The translations under genes and the position numbers were made by a program. DNA of 64,000 nt from Mugil cephalus (Eukaryota; Chordata; Actinopteri; Mugiliformes; Mugilidae). The stretch lies in NCBI RefSeq assembly GCF_022458985.1, contig NC_061779.1, positions 16,475,001-16,539,000 of the forward strand, written 5' to 3'. Below, piece after piece: positions 11,900 through 31,000 of this stretch. Position 1 is the first letter of the stretch. Every line of letters begins with the position of its first letter. A model generated the notes under the pieces. It was given only the letters and a program-made list of their open reading frames with translations, searched no databases and was not told the DNA's origin.

Positions 11900-14800
11900 T
11901 ATTGACTCATTAATAACATGGATGGATGCACACATCTCAAGCAAACATTTAATCAAAAAAAAAAAAAAACCCGGACACAAGAAACACGGAACAAACGGTC
12001 AGGCACCGGGCTGAAACTCAATAACCTGTTTATTGTAAATCAACCCTGGAAAAATTAAGATATTTGTTCCACAAGAATAGTTCATGACCCAAACCAGTGT
12101 AATTATTCATCTGTCCATCCAGTCGCTGATGGTTTCCGTCAGACACGCATCCAGTGGAAAAATCTGTGGCGGTTAAAACTAAATCCCTTTCACTGGCTTG
12201 AAACAAATCATTTCTAACCAAAAGTTAAGCTGTTTGCATGTTTATTTCTTACAACGTTTTAATTAATCGGCCGCCTTATTTTCTACGGTGAAAATACAAA
12301 TTTCTGCAACAGATAAAATGGCACTGAGTGTGTATTGAGTAACCTTTCCAAGCATATGAGTAATGATGCTAATGCTGATGACAACATCAAGTGTTTACCA
12401 GAAGGTGACAGTCACTCGGTAAGGACAATAAAATTAGATGAAAGGCTCGAGCCCGGCAACAATCAACTCATTTGGTTTCCAAATGCTCCATTTCGCCCAC
12501 TCATGGAGAAGAGCAGGACAACCTGCGCATTTCCAGCAAGCTTACGAAGGCTCGGTGAATATAGCAGCTTTTTAATTAAAGCTTGTATTGATATGTAGAA
12601 CACTCTTTCTAATGGAAATCCCGAGATGGTCACAGTGTATGCAAGACAGAGATCAACCTTAGGAGGAAAAAAAAAAGAAAAAAAAGAAGGTCTTTTAAAG
12701 CGTGTTATCTCAAGACACGATTTGAGCCTTGACCTGACCCGCGTTGCACATAGGTGACCGATACCTCGATCGACAAGTCATCTCCTGTTTGTGTTATAAA
12801 TAGCTACAATCTAATCGTGCTTGGCCTTTTGAAGATTGCTTGTGGCCAGTGACTTGCACTTTGCTGGCTGCTCTGTCTCGGGGCCTCGCTCCCAGACGCG
12901 TCATGTCACAGAGATCAGGGTGAAGCCCAGATGTTTCCTGCTGCCCTGCCAAACTTCATCGTCGGTCTGCCAGTCTCTCTGGCAGCTTGATACGATTTGA
13001 CTCCTTGAACAGAGCACAGCAGATTGTTCCTCGCGCGGCCGGTGCATCATTACACATCAGTGGCACTGAGGCACGTCGGGTCTGTCTGATGTTGATGCTG
13101 GATGTCAGTTATCGTTTTCCTGTTGAGCTCTGCCCGTGCAATTTAGTGTTATTTTAAACGACCTGACATCTCTGCCTTACAGTGTAATTTGTTCTATTCT
13201 TGTCTCGCATTTCTGTGAAATTTCCCATCCGGTCAAAGTTATTATATAACAGGAAAAGAATAAAACAGCATCTTATATGACGTAACCATGAATTTGATGA
13301 ATTTCATTAAGGGATTTGGGGGTCAAACAAAAAAAGGACAAGTGGGATCAAGAGGCATCTTCTATTGAGTCCTCAGTGAAAGGGATTAGGAGACTGAAAC
13401 ACTCTCTCATGATTGCAGCGAGGTCGTCATTCAGCGTCACGTGTTTTGCTCAGATGTGTTCTTGTGTCATGGATTGAATTTTGTACATGAAATAAAAGTA
13501 TATATATTCTTAAATGCACTGTTTTGTAGTTTGGATCATCTGAAAGAAGCCCGTCTGAGTGCGTAAAATGGCCACAACGCCTCTGGCTGTTGCCGGGAGA
13601 GCAGGAGTGATAATGAAGGGATGAAGAATGCATGTGCAGCATCACGTAGCCTCTCCTTTGATTCCAAGGCCCGGCCTATTCACAACCACCTGGTCAAGGC
13701 GTGTTAATAAAGACACGTGATGCTAGTGGGTGCAATCAAAGCCCCCTTCAGCTCATTTCCTGAGTTCCCTGGCTCTCTATCTCCTGTCAACAGAATCACA
13801 ATGAAACCTAAACCCTACGTGATCCCCCCGAATATCAAAGACGCTGACCTTTCCTGCTCGCAAAAACACTGGTGCGGTGACGTCGATGTTTGCCTTAACA
13901 GCCTTCCACGGTTCTTCAGACCTCGTATCTGTTGGGATATTGTAATGATAAAGTGGAGCGCGTGATCTTTGTCAGAGGCGGCGGAAGAACAGTGACGTGC
14001 TGCTTCCTTCACGTTGTCACCAACACAATAACGTTTGCGCCGAGGCAGAATCTGCATCACCATCTGCATCTATTGGTTGACTTCCAAAAAAGGTTAAACA
14101 TCCTAAAAAATCCGTTAGAATGTCAATCACGTCTTAGTGTGAAGAAGTCTGGATAATACATATAGTATTTAATACATACACGTTTGAACTGAAGGGTTAT
14201 GTTTGAGAATGTATCCATCCTTAATCAAGCTGTGGTATTAAAATGAATAACTAATATTTTATAAATTAATTTGTTTATCAAACAGAAAAGCTCTCTAAAA
14301 TAGTTTCCTTTATTTTGAAATGTGTTTTTAAATGAGAATATGTTTCGGGGCACATCATACAGGACCAGTGTATCCACTGAACACTATTCTGTCCACATAT
14401 GATCAGGTTAAATAATCTAAATATGTTCAAAAAGATTTAACGATGCCATTCACAACACTTTTTTAAACCTCTATAATTTTTTACATCATGTGCAACTGGT
14501 CTGTTTTGAATGCGGCAGGTGTTTATGGGGGCAGCTCTGTTCTTGTGTACACTGGAGGCTGTCACCAAGTGGCATATGCCGCTGTTTGTTCTGCAATGAA
14601 AGAATTGGAGCTAATTAAAGAGATGCAGCTTGCCACAGGAAGTGTACGTAAGCGGGCCATTCTCTGCTCTGATTAGTTAGTTGTTCAAACACGGCCCAGG
14701 ATCAGGTGAGAGGCTGGAATTCTATTGATGAAGTGCTTTTAGAAGACCTTGAATTTCTGGAAATTTAAACACTGGCGTTATAATACGGGGCGGAAAGGGA

Positions 14801-17800
14801 AACAGCCAGATACTTTACTGAAGTAGCACCGCTGCTCATAGTGGATTTAGTCCGCTTGACTAGATGTGAAATCAATTTTTTATTCAGTACTGAATAATTC
14901 ACAATTGTCAACAGGTGAGGCTAAAATGTATTTAAGAATTAAACACAGGCCAGTGTTTATGTAATAGTTCAGTCTCATCCCACATGAGCTGAAAGGGCCA
15001 AGCAATAGCTACTAAAACATGACAGATTTATTATGACATGTTTCAAACATATTATTATATTATATATTATATTATCTTTTTTCTTTTCTATTTTGTTCTT
15101 CTTTGCTGTAACTGTTGCATAGAGAACGAAATGAACACCGAAGGCCCACGCTCTAAGGGAAATGCAACAGTAGCCTGTGCATATTGGAAATGCAAAAAAA
15201 GATGTTATATAAGTACATACACATTTAATGAGGCTGTTTCTGGCCGTGCACCTCACGTTTATTGCATATACTGCTTGTACAGTGACAACAAATTATCGGG
15301 TCTTATCTTATAATTAAAAAAATATTTATTGCAGTAATTAGTGAAAATTGTAACTCATCACTCCTTGTTGGCCTCCGTTCAGTGGCTTTGTGACCTCTGA
15401 CCTCCATGTGGGGAATATGAGTACCTGTAAATTTGTATATTTTGTCTTCCAAATGCTGAGGTGCAGCACATGCACTTTTAGGATCTAATACATCTAATGC
15501 TCATGTTGGGAGGTTTCTTAGTGCCGCGTTTGAGATTAGCCAGGGAGATCTCTCTCGCAGCTTGATGCTCAGACTCTGTGAGTAAATCCCTCTGATTAAA
15601 GTGAACAGAACTGGGACAGACCGGCCACGGCGCAGCTCTCACACACTCAGACATGTCTGTCTGGAGTCTCAGAAATAAGAACTTGTGCAATGACTTTTAG
15701 ATGTCGTGTAGTCCTTAGAAGTATCAGTAAGGAATAGTTTGGTTTCCTGGCCGACCTTCTGTAGCCTTTCTATAGAAGTACACTAGGTTACAGTAATAAG
15801 TTGGGTGAATGTTTTCTGTGAAGAGTCTCACCAGCAGTATTTTATTTCAGCGATAACTAAGAAGTTTACAATCCATGCAAGTGTGTGTTTTAATGAACGC
15901 ACAAGTATATTTAACTTCAAAAACAACCTGAAATCTTTCTACCAAAATCTTTAGAGATGCCTGAATCGCTGGGTTATGTGTGTCAGCGGATGAATGAACC
16001 ACAAGGAGCCGTCTTATTCATGCTGCACTCTGTGACCCTCGTCAAAATACTTGTAAGCTGAAAGCATCTCAGAGCACCTGTGTTAATTACCGCCCGAGTG
16101 GCGGAGCAGAGACAGCCCGAACCGTGTTGCTTAATTAAAGTGTGTCAGTGTCACTGTCTACTTTATGTATTGTACACTGTAGTTATAATTCTTACAATTA
16201 TAGGAAATAAATGACTTCAAATGAAGGAGATCTGATCCAGGAGCTGTCAAGACACAAGGAGATCAAAGCCACGAATGGAGCATCTGCAGCATGAAAGTGA
16301 CATCTGAGAAAAGGCATTTGGAAGTATATGCGGATGTTCTTCGTCACTCTGCGTTCAAGCCCCTTTCAGTGGGTTCATGAAAGCTCCGGTTCAATAGAGA
16401 ATCCTGAACAATACCATGACCACACCGTTCATTAGAGCTTTCCTGTTTTCCTCTCTTCCTAATAAGCCACAGTACTTATTGTAGGAAAAAAAAACATGCA
16501 TTAGTCACAGGGTTTGCATGTCTATAAGGGCCACGTAGCTTGTCAGTGCTCTTTTGTGTTGCTCCAGGCAGCAGCAGCAGAAGCCGAGTCAAGTCCTGTG
16601 ATGCACGCTGACGTATTCTGGTGTGAATGGCAGCCTGTCAATTACAGGGAGTCTAAATTATGTCGTACACAGACAAGTTTACTTAATGGTCTTCTCTGTG
16701 GAATAATTACTTCCTGTTTTATGTCGTTAGAATCAAAGAAGATCTGTTTGTTTCCAGACAGAAAGTAAAAAAAAAAAATCAATGGTTGAGAAAAGGAACA
16801 CAGACCTGTTAGGAGTTAATTGTAATGGCACATTGTGCTCCTGTTGCCCAAAGTGGTTAAATCATACTTTAATTTGTGTCATTATAATTTGACTAATACT
16901 AATAATACTATTATAGTGTTCCTACATTATTTTTCTGTTTGAATCGTTTGATGCCTTTTTCATGCTTATTCCTTATTTGTGGCACTGTTTGTGGATAATT
17001 AACTTATCTTTATTGCTCGTTTAGTTTCTAGTTTTAGTTTTACAATCACTTCTATGATCTTAATCAGCTGTCTAGTCGACATAATGTTACAAAAAAAGCT
17101 TAAAAAACAAAAACTAAATCTTCAGACTCAGTATATCTGACCAAGGGTTGTAAAATGGTTACATTTAACTTGTAATTAATTTGTGACACTTTTAAAAATC
17201 GCTTATTATTGATTAGATTTAATAATGATTTCAAGTTAGTCGACTAATGAGATAATTGCCTACATTTTAAACCTTAAGGATTATTATTATTTGATATGAT
17301 AATACACATTTACGAAATACATTCAGCACGTAACATAAACCTGTTCATCTGTTGTATTTTGTTGCCCAGGCAATGTATATTGTGTTTGCACGGTGCAGCA
17401 GAGACGCCTGCCTTCTATAGGAGGCGGAGGTGATAAGAAGTTTAAGCTAACAGTCGGGTAAACATGTTCACCCATGCTTTTCCGTTCTGAAATCGGAGTT
17501 CTGCCTCCGCAAACTCGACAAGTACGGACTACGGGAAGATGTAGTCACTCAGGGTTACACTCTTTTAAAAGAAATGTGTTTGGATCGACTGGATTTAAAA
17601 CAGAACAGAGTAGATGTCCTTGTAACCATCTGCGAATTGTCCCTTTAATTTGATCTTTGCCATTCTGCACCAGTCAGCAGATCTGGGTTCAGCTCCTGAA
17701 AAGGGGAAGTTCCCTTCACTGCTCACTTGTGGGTTGTGTAAAGCATATGTCCATGTCATAAGTGACACAGGCCAGGACCACCTGAGACAAACAGCATGTG

Positions 17801-18890
17801 CATCAACCACATGTACACCGATCAGGCATAAAATTACGACCACCTTCCTTATATTGGGTAGGTCTCCCGTTGTGGGTCCTGTGGGTTGAGAGGAGGGACC
17901 TCAGTGGATCATATTACAGATATTTAATCAGTTTGGGATCTAGTGAATTTAGAGACCAGGTCAACACCTTGTGCTGTTTTTTCTTTAGTTGTTCCTACAC
18001 CATTTTTATGTGTGTGTCTGTGTCAGGCTGCATCCTGCTGCCTCACACACATAAAAGAGTGCCTGGTCTGGTCTAGGGTGGGTGGTTCCTGCCTAAGTAA
18101 CATCCACGTGAGTGCCAGAGCCAAAGGTTTCCCTGCAGCACATTGTACTCTCACAAGATGGTCGATGTTATTTACTCATCCCATCAGTGATTTACGTTGC
18201 ATTAGAGTACAGTCTGTCAGACAGAGACACCTCACCTGTCCCCTTTCTAAGGTGACTAAAGCTTAGAGAACAGAGGCATTATCTGTTTAAAGTAATGAGG
18301 TCTCAGTGAAGGTTGAGTGCTCTCCCGTCTTGATTCTGGCTGGCGGTGCCCCTGAGGCCTTTTCCACTGATTGTCCTGATCTTATTAAAACATGTGCGGT
18401 GTTAAAGAAAGGAAAACATGCAGATTAGGCCTGGTATGTGCACAGAGGTGCTTATGTGCTGAGGAACGGGTTTCGAGGAGGGCATGTTTGAGTGAGAGTA
18501 AAGGCAGGTGGGCTACAGCTGAATCCTCTTAAGGCTTAATCTATCCCAGGTTTCAAGGTGTCAACAAACAAGAAGGATTCACAAAGCAACTTGTGCCAGT
18601 GAATTCCGCTTCGAAAAGGAATGTGTTCAATATATTATGGGGGCCCTATTGTCATATTTGGTGGTCTATTCATTGTTAAATGTTTGCATATAAGTTTAAC
18701 ATAAGGAAATATAGCAATAAATCCTGTTTCCTATGTTTTATTTTTGTTACAGGGGCTACTCTTTATTCATATTTACACACCGAGCTGTCAAATGAAACCA
18801 GTTTAAACGTGCGTTGTATTTCCTCAGTAAAATGTGTATTCGTGATTGATCTCACTGCTGCTGTTTCAGGCCTTCAGGTGAAGTAAAAAG
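11900..18890. other. gene-free stretch between saal1 and tph1
   Basis: Seven kilobases with no exon I recognise on either strand. The reading frames here (up to about 90 codons) lack splice sites, codon bias or family motifs. The only structured item is the Tc1-like element at 17816. Composition alternates between AT-rich and moderately GC-rich blocks without tandem arrays. It could hold distal regulatory DNA for tph1; nothing in the sequence proves that. Confidence 0.5.
17816..18210. mobile_element. decayed Tc1-like element (non-autonomous), copy 1
   Basis: The left end CACCGATCAGGCATAAAATT follows a TA dinucleotide, the Tc1/mariner target. The interior has no transposase frame but shares with the copy at 54414 the blocks GGTAGGTCTCCCGTT / GGGTCTCCCGTT, TGTGTCTG..GGCTG, CCTGGTCTGGTCTAGG and AACATCCACGTGA / AACATCCACATGA in the same order. 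The right terminal repeat has decayed after CATCAGTGATTTACGTTG, so the right boundary is approximate. It is a deletion derivative of a Tc1-like transposon. Confidence 0.65.
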
Positions 18891-18982
18891 ACACGCTTTT
18901 CCCTAATGACGTGGGCGACGCTGCCCTTTTTCCATTTGCTGCCGGGGGTGAGATTATTGCCCCCTCCTCTTGCTCCCTGTGG

Positions 18983-18989
18983 TTAAATA
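18983..18989 (+). promoter_or_regulatory. candidate tph1 core promoter (TATA-like)
   Basis: TTAAATA lies 116 bases upstream of the tph1 start codon, placing a start site near 19015. A CRE-like TGACGTGG (18907-18914) lies upstream and a TAATCC box, the core recognised by OTX/CRX homeodomain factors, lies at 19051-19056 inside the presumed 5' UTR. Mammalian TPH1 is cAMP-regulated and pineal genes use OTX/CRX sites; their use here is inference. Confidence 0.35.
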
Positions 18990-19104
18990 GCAAAGCGCGT
19001 CGCTTCTCGGGGTAGACAGACCTCTTCGCTTAAACAGGACGTTATTTAGATAATCCGCTTGCAGAAACTAAATAAAAAGCTCCAAACGCGGCTGGCACTT
19101 TAAC

Positions 19105-23447
<4,343 letters not shown>

Positions 23448-24213
23448 CGGTTCAGTTGAAGTCATCCACCTACAGTCCACCATTGCTCTCTGTGTCATCC
23501 CCAGCGCCGCTGTAAAGATATTGCTTGTGTATTGACCCTGTCATTAAAATGAATGCACGACACTTTTTGGCAAAATGCGCAGTTGTCTCCATTGCATGGT
23601 ATGTGGATTAAACTATATTTACAGGTGCTTTATGTATGTTTAGCTGCTAAAATCAGTAACTTTCAAAAACCCAAAGAGCTGCTTAATCTAAGGCACGATT
23701 TTGCTTCCGCTGTACTTCTCGACTGATATCCGTACCGCAAAAAAACAATAAATCATGTGCTCCCAGCTGTTACAAACACATATGTGGTTTTCGTCCGCCT
23801 GTTGTTAACTCTGCCGTTGTATATGATCATGTGAATTTTTTTTGTAATTCAATTTGTAATTTCTTTCTTCTCCTTCACATTTAATCTTCCTCACTTCAGT
23901 GATATGTATAAAAACGTACCTTGTTTGTATTGTTTTTGGTGTATGTATCATGTTCCTGTTTTTGTGTGCTGTTCGAGGGAAATTGTGAAAGTGGAAACTT
24001 TAACTAACTAGTATTATAAGAATGCTTTCATGATTGATTCTGACCGATTCGGCCCCTGTACGCAATTTATTTTACGGTGATGATTTTTGAATACTTCCTC
24101 TTGAAGTGAATATATATATAAATGTAGTACTCCTGAAATCAAAATATTATTTTTCTACTGTAAAGAAATATAGACATTAGGAGTAGAATATGTATCAAAC
24201 TAAAACTAATTCA

Positions 24214-24219
24214 AATAAA
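24214..24219 (+). terminator. tph1 distal polyadenylation signal (AATAAA)
   Basis: AATAAA lies 767 bases after the tph1 stop, followed by a T-rich element (TTGTGTCTTC). Earlier candidates are ATTAAA at 23543 and AATAAA at 23747, so alternative 3' ends are possible. The next gene, sergef, begins about 0.8 kb further on in the same direction. Confidence 0.45.
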
Positions 24220-24229
24220 AACATCCATT

Positions 24230-25030
24230 GTGTCTTCAAAGTCTGTCAAGTTGTTTGTTCCTTGTTGACTTACCGCTTACTGTTTGTCCTGGCGGCTGTG
24301 ATTCGGTTCTGGAAACTGAGTCGTGAAGATGATGCAGCTGAAGATCATAGAAATGCAGAAAGACAACCACAACCACTGCTGACAAAAAGTGATACTTACC
24401 ATGTTCAAGTTAGTATTTGTGCAATTTCGGTCAAATTGCTTTGATCTGAGGGGGTCACATCATCTTTATGTGTGATGAAAAAGTTTATCATGAAGCAGAG
24501 GTGACAGGAAAAAAAAATGCCTTCAGCAAGATGGAAACCAGAAAATCAAGACTGATGACTGAATAGTGACTCTGAGGGCTCAACAATTACATTTTTTTTT
24601 GCATATATACCATCACTGAGACTTTTATTTAAACATATGGCAGACACATTCTAGTAAGCATTGGGTATTAGTTAAGTCTTTCTGCCCAGATGGATGACAA
24701 ACCTAATGAAAGAAATACACTGTTACACAAGTAACAATATAACTTGTATAACTATAATTAATATATGGCACAAATGATCTATCCAAGCTGAAACTATAGC
24801 CCATGATGAAATCATTTAAATTGTTTACAATGTGTTTACGATGTTCGGATTAAATTCTTGAAGAAGAATTGATTTGACAATAATATGTTTCAACATATAA
24901 CATATAAAAAGTCTTACGTGTAAAAACCCACTGTTGGGCCACTAACCAGAGAACTCACATAACTACCAGTGATGGTCTGCTTTACGGCAGTGTCGCAAAA
25001 CTCACGGGACTCTTCTTCAGACTCGGTGCT
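24230..25030. other. tph1-sergef intergenic gap
   Basis: About 800 AT-rich bases between the likely tph1 3' end and the sergef start codon. I see no further gene. The last 130 bases become GC-richer and must contain the sergef promoter, but I cannot point to a TATA box or a clear initiator. Confidence 0.5.
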
Positions 25031-25032
25031 CC

Positions 25033-28000
25033 ATGGAAACACGTCTGGAGTTCTGTTTACACTCATGGGTAAGTTTGTTATCATAGCCGCTGTATCCTCC
25101 AAATGGCCCATATGTTGTCCGCTTAGTTTAAGTAGCTCAAATACTCACAAACAACACGGTGCCGCTTCAGCCGTCAAGGTTAGCTTAGCTAGCGACTAAA
25201 GTAAAGTAAGAAGCTCCTCGCAGCGAAAACAAACGTGGGTTCTTGTGTGTTTGGCGGCTACACGAGCTGTGATGGTTGTTGGTTAATGTTTCTGTCAGGG
25301 AGCTAACAGCTACGGGCAGCTGGGACAGGGACATGTGGAGGACCAGCCCGGTCCCCGGCTCTCTGACAGCGCCGCCTTACAAAACCGGGAAGTCCGGACC
25401 ATCAGCGGGGGAGGCGGCCACACCGTGATTATCACCGGTAGGTTACTGTGTGCTCCCAAATAAATAAATAAATAAATAGATAGCTTTTACATACACGGTT
25501 CAGTAGGTCGTCAACATGTGTCCCAAATGTGAGCTAAACTTCCAGTGGTCAGGTTGCGCCTCCTCCTGGCCAAACAAGTTATTTCTCGATTGTATGTCAT
25601 AATTTATTGTATTTGAGCAGCAAATATATTTATATAATAGATAGAATAATAATGATAGCATTTGTCTGTTTGGAGACGCTGTGTTACTATCTTAAAGCAA
25701 ATTAATGATTTGTATTTTCCTAATGTTCCTGGTGTGTTTTGTTTTGGACAGAGAGTGGAGAAGTGTTTGCATGTGGACAGAACAACAAAGGACAACTGGG
25801 ACTCGGCCACATTGCAGATATCTCCACTCTTCAATTGTGCCCCATCTCAAATCAGAGAGTCACAAACGTAGCCTGTGGTTGGGATTTCACTCTTCTTCTC
25901 ACCGGTGAGCGCTGACGCCAGTAAAATGTTACTGTGTTATTTTTATTTGTTCGCTAGGTTCATTGTGACATTGCGTTGGGTGAAGCATTTCCTTTAACCA
26001 TTTTCTGGGCCATATGCATTGAAATTACTGCTAATGTGTGTATGTTAAGTGGTCAACACATTTCATAAATACAGCCAACTCTGAACACTGCTGCACTGTG
26101 ATTGTTGGCTTATTGAAGTTTTTCCTGACAGATTTGCAATTTAAATTTTTACAGCCAAGCTTCACTTCAGTGGTCTTGGTGTCATAAATTAAAAACATGT
26201 GATGGAGCATTACGATGTACAGGATGTGTACTTATAGGTATAGGAGGATTACGAGATCTGTGACAATCCGCAGGCACATTAAATAAAGTTTAAAAATAAA
26301 TAAAAATAAATAAATAAACCCCAGAGTTACGCAGTGCTGTGCAAATTGTCTTATTGATTTTGATTTGAAATCGATTAATTCAACCCGAACACTGAATATT
26401 TCATCGTGTTTTGTTTGCATATGTATTTATTTTGACAGATTGTGGTCAACTACTGGCATGTGGCTCCAATGCATTTGGTCAACTGGGTGTCGGACCAGCA
26501 GTCACACACTCTGCAAATCTGCTGGCTGTTGAGGTGAGCATGTAATGTGGTTGTAGTTTAGCTCCTATGAGGTCATGGTCTTGACAGTTTTTCTTATTTA
26601 TCTGCGTATTCACTTACATTCTAGTTGGGTTGATTGTGCTTTTTTGCTTTCAGGGTCTAAAGGAGCCAGTGGTGAGTGTAGCAGCCGGACTTAGACACTC
26701 ACTTGCTGTGACTGGTAAGGTAACAGCAGAAACTCTGCTCACTGTATTTTTCATTTTGCGGTTAAGTAGTAAATCCTAATTTTCTGCTTGGCTCTCAGAC
26801 TCAGGTCGTGCAAATCAATGGGGAACTGGTCTTTTCAGCCATGCTAAGAGAGCACTCAGTCCATGCCCTGTCCCAGCTCACCTCGGCTCTAAGGTGCCCT
26901 CTCTGGTACCAGGTGAAGTAAACTGTACTGAGCGAAAATAGCAACTGAAAACAAAGCTGTTGATTTATGGGTGTAACATATTTGTGTCCACGTTGTAGGT
27001 CTGGATCAGAGGACATCACGTCTGGTAGCAGCAGGTTCAGTACACTGTGTGTGTCTTACAGGTACGGCAGTAGGAGATTTGGTCTTTCCAAACTATCCAC
27101 CGCTGAAAATAGACTGGAAGTGCTTTGCTTACAAAAAAAAATTGTTGTTGATACCATAACAGCATATAAAATCACTGGATTGCATGTGGGAATGTCGGGA
27201 AACAAGCTAAAAGAGTCAATAATAGGCTTCTAAAAGCAGCTGCTGTATCTAAATGCGTTTTGCGCTGCTGTTCCACAGGGAGCATTTACGCTTGCAGGCT
27301 GTACCACTGAGTTGTTATGCACTTCAGGTTCATGCATCAAGTCCTTCCTCCTTTATGTCCTGTAATTAGTTGACCAGTGCCTCTCAATTACTGTTCTGCC
27401 TTTCTGCTGCTGCCTCTGCTGGATGAAGAATAATGTCGCTCCTGTCGTGTGTGCAGGAGATGGTGATTTGTTTCTATGGGGAAGCAATAAGCACGGCCAG
27501 CTGACCGGCACTGAGCCCTTCCTGTCTTCTCCCACTCTACTGAGGCGATCTCTGTTGGATGGAGAGAAAGTTATAAACGTGTGGAGCGGCTGGACGCACA
27601 CTGTCGCTCAAACGGGTACATATTATGTCTGTGACGCTCAACACGATGGGCGCCGCGTCTAAACAAGGGTATTATCTGTTTCAGAGAGTGGCAGAGTGTT
27701 CACATGGGGCAGAGGAGATTATGGGCAGCTGGGCCGACAAGCGTCAAGCAGTCAGGACCAAGAGCCGCAGGCAGACGGCCCTGTAGCAGAAGGTGGCTGC
27801 CGGGAGGTTGGCCTCCCTGCCGAGGTTAAAGTCCTCCACGGAGCAACACAGGTAAGACATCTCAATGTCTGGCACTTACAGATGGAATAACCTTAGTCAT
27901 GTTAGGGTCAGTAAAAAGTGTTTCTTAGATTTAGATCGAATATACACTCTATTATTATTATTGTGAATGTCAGTGTCGAATAGAAAAACTTCCGTGGCAG

Positions 28001-31000
28001 TCCAGCAGGAGGCAGCAGACGGCCACAGATAAAAAAAAAAAAAAAAAAAAAAAAAACCTTGCTCATTTAATATGAGGTGAATCTGGGTGCCCCTAAAGAG
28101 TAGGTTGTTAATGATTTACATCCCTATATCCATCCTACTCAGTACACTCAGTGCCATTATTGGGCAGCTGGCAGAGAACCACTTACATTTAGTGTAGGCG
28201 GAGGCCTCCTCTCTTTTAAGGGCTATTATGTGTAAGCATCACACGACGGCAGCAGTTAACCCGTAGTAAATGGCAACCAACGGCATGGTGGGAAATTGTT
28301 GCCAATAACGCGGATGTCAGGGACGGGCAAGGGCAAGTGCTCGATCCCTCGTCCAATGCGCACAAATCATTATAACAGCACTGGCGTATGTCAGAGCGTA
28401 GTAATCTTGTGTGTAAAGCGCAAAACAAGACGGATTATCTGAGGTGGACCATGAATCTCTCAGCCCACCCAGCTGTGTTGGTCCTTTTACACTGAACAGA
28501 CTCAATGCGCAGATGAAAAATATTCAGTGAGCTGTCACGTATTTATGAGGCATGTGAACACTGAAGAGAAACAAATAACAGCCCGTCAGTGGTTCACGTA
28601 TCAGTGGCTCTGTTTCTAATCATGACTTGTCACAGCTTTTCATTTTATCTGAAACATTTCCTTATATAGCTGTTCAAAGGATATTAGTGGAGATGGAGTG
28701 CACGTCCAAGAAAGAGAGCCTTCTAGCGAGCGTTGTCTCGTTGTTGCTTTAGTGTTTCGATGTCTAATTCAAGACCTGTCACAGCTATGATGGGGGAAGC
28801 CATTAAACTGTAAAAGGCTTCAGCAGAGCAAAGCTGGGCAGCCTTCTTGAAACAGACGCATTAAGTTCTCCATCAAGCCCAGCAGTAGGTTTTAACTTTT
28901 ATGACTGACTTGGCTTCCGTGCTGCACTTAGACTACTTTGAATTGTGGAGCCAGGACATGAAAAATTGTAGTTTTTAATGTACGCAAAGGCGAAATAATC
29001 CCCAATGTTATCAGCATGTTCATGGCTGAATAAAAGTCGATGACATGAGCTTGATCCATATAATTTTATTTGTTTTTTTTAGAGGAAACTTTGTTACAAA
29101 GTCTGTCAGTATCCATGTTGGCAAATTGATCTTAAATATTAAAGCCCTCAAATTGTCCGTCTGCCTTCAGCGTCTATTTCAAACTGTTTTAAAATATTTA
29201 TTTCTACAGATAACGTGTGGATCTGAACATAACCTTGCCATCGTGGGTGAGTGTAGTCTCTCTTCTCGCTTGGCTTTCCGCTTCATTTTCTTTTTCCTGC
29301 TTAACACACATAATACTCAACTGCACTATTTAGACACACGAGGATTGTTATGAGAAATTATTAGAGCCCTTTCTGGCCTGACATAACTCTGAGCATGAAG
29401 GAAAAGGGAGTACACTTAGATGAGGCTAAACTATTTCAAATCATGCTTTCTGTACTAAAGAATTAGTAAGGGAACTGTCTAATACATTACAGTTAAACAT
29501 CCGTGTGAAAAAATAATCCCGGTAATGCTGAAGAGGATTTCTGAGGTCGGGTCGTTGCTCTGTGGCTTTTTGCTTCAGGATGTAATTACAGCCTGGATAG
29601 ATGGGTATCACTGACAGAGGCAATTACCCGACTAGGCCTGTAAAAGAGCTGAATTAACCACACACATTTACAAGCATATTTTTTCAGTCAGATGTTTGGA
29701 GAGCACTCTCGCTATATCCACATAAGAACTGAACACAGACACCGCAGCCGCAAACATGCCTGAGAGATTTCTAAACAAAGACGGGCATATCAGAGTGTCC
29801 TCCTCAGACTTACAAAGAGATTAAATGAGCTTTCATTCCTTCCAAGCTTGCAGTCTCCTCCTTTTCCAGAGTCACCGACTGGCAAACTAAAACATTTTGG
29901 AAGTAAAATGCTCCACATAAAATTTTCAACACTGACCCAGTTTTTCACATCAGCATGAATATAAATACAGCAGATTGACTCTGAAATGCAGGCGCAGGGT
30001 TCCATAGCGGAGGAACATTGAAAGTGTTTCTACAGGCATCCAGGCCACTCACTTTTAATGTTCTGACCGTGTCTAGGTAATCATAATGGATGTGTCGTCA
30101 CAATTCGGAAATCATAATGACCGTCCATCACGCTAACCCGCGAATCACTGACTTGGAAAAGTTCCGTTAAGGGATGAGAATGCAGAACCAGCGAAAGGGA
30201 GAACTCGTGTGAACCTCCACCACCTCGCTCCTCTGACATGCTCCCCTCTTTTCCTCTTCCTGTCTCGAGCGCGGTGGCAGGAGCAGTGAAATAGCAAAAC
30301 AGGATTGGAAGCAGAGACCTGAGTGCTGCTATTTCTGGTGCTGAAGTAGGTCAGGCGGCAAGGAACGGAGAGCATTGCATGCTGCTTATGATATCTGTTG
30401 CCCCGCTCATTTCTTGCCCATTTTCACCTGGGGAAGCTCCCCTCGTACATGAAATTCATCATCGACGGTCGGAGGTGGGAGATAGGTCAAAGGGGCACAG
30501 CTCATCCAATCTGAGGAAAGAGTTTTGTTTATGTGAACAGTATCAAAAAGCACATTAGATTAGATCCCGTCTTAACTCATACCTGTAGAACGATGCAAGA
30601 TGTGCTAAAAGAGGAAAGACACCGATACCGAAGACACCGTCAATGAATCGTGATTCGAGTTTCTTCTCTTTTTTTTTCCTTTTTGTTGTGCTGAGTATTT
30701 TGCAAGCACTTCGTTACCATGGAAACACTGATGTGCTGTACCCCAGTCAGTGAGTCCATGAATTAAGCGAGGCACCAAAATAACGCTATCCCCCCTCCAC
30801 CCCCCACCGGACAAAATGCCTAAACAGATTAAGTTCACTAATAACACGTGACACTGAACGCTCTTAAACGAAGACAATGACAAACAAAGTGCAGTCACAA
30901 ACGCATGCAGTATCTTAAAGACGAGCCTACGTGAGCGTTTGTAATGCAAGAGCCGTATCTGGCAGAATGTCACATTGACATAAGCTGCTGGCGTGAGATC

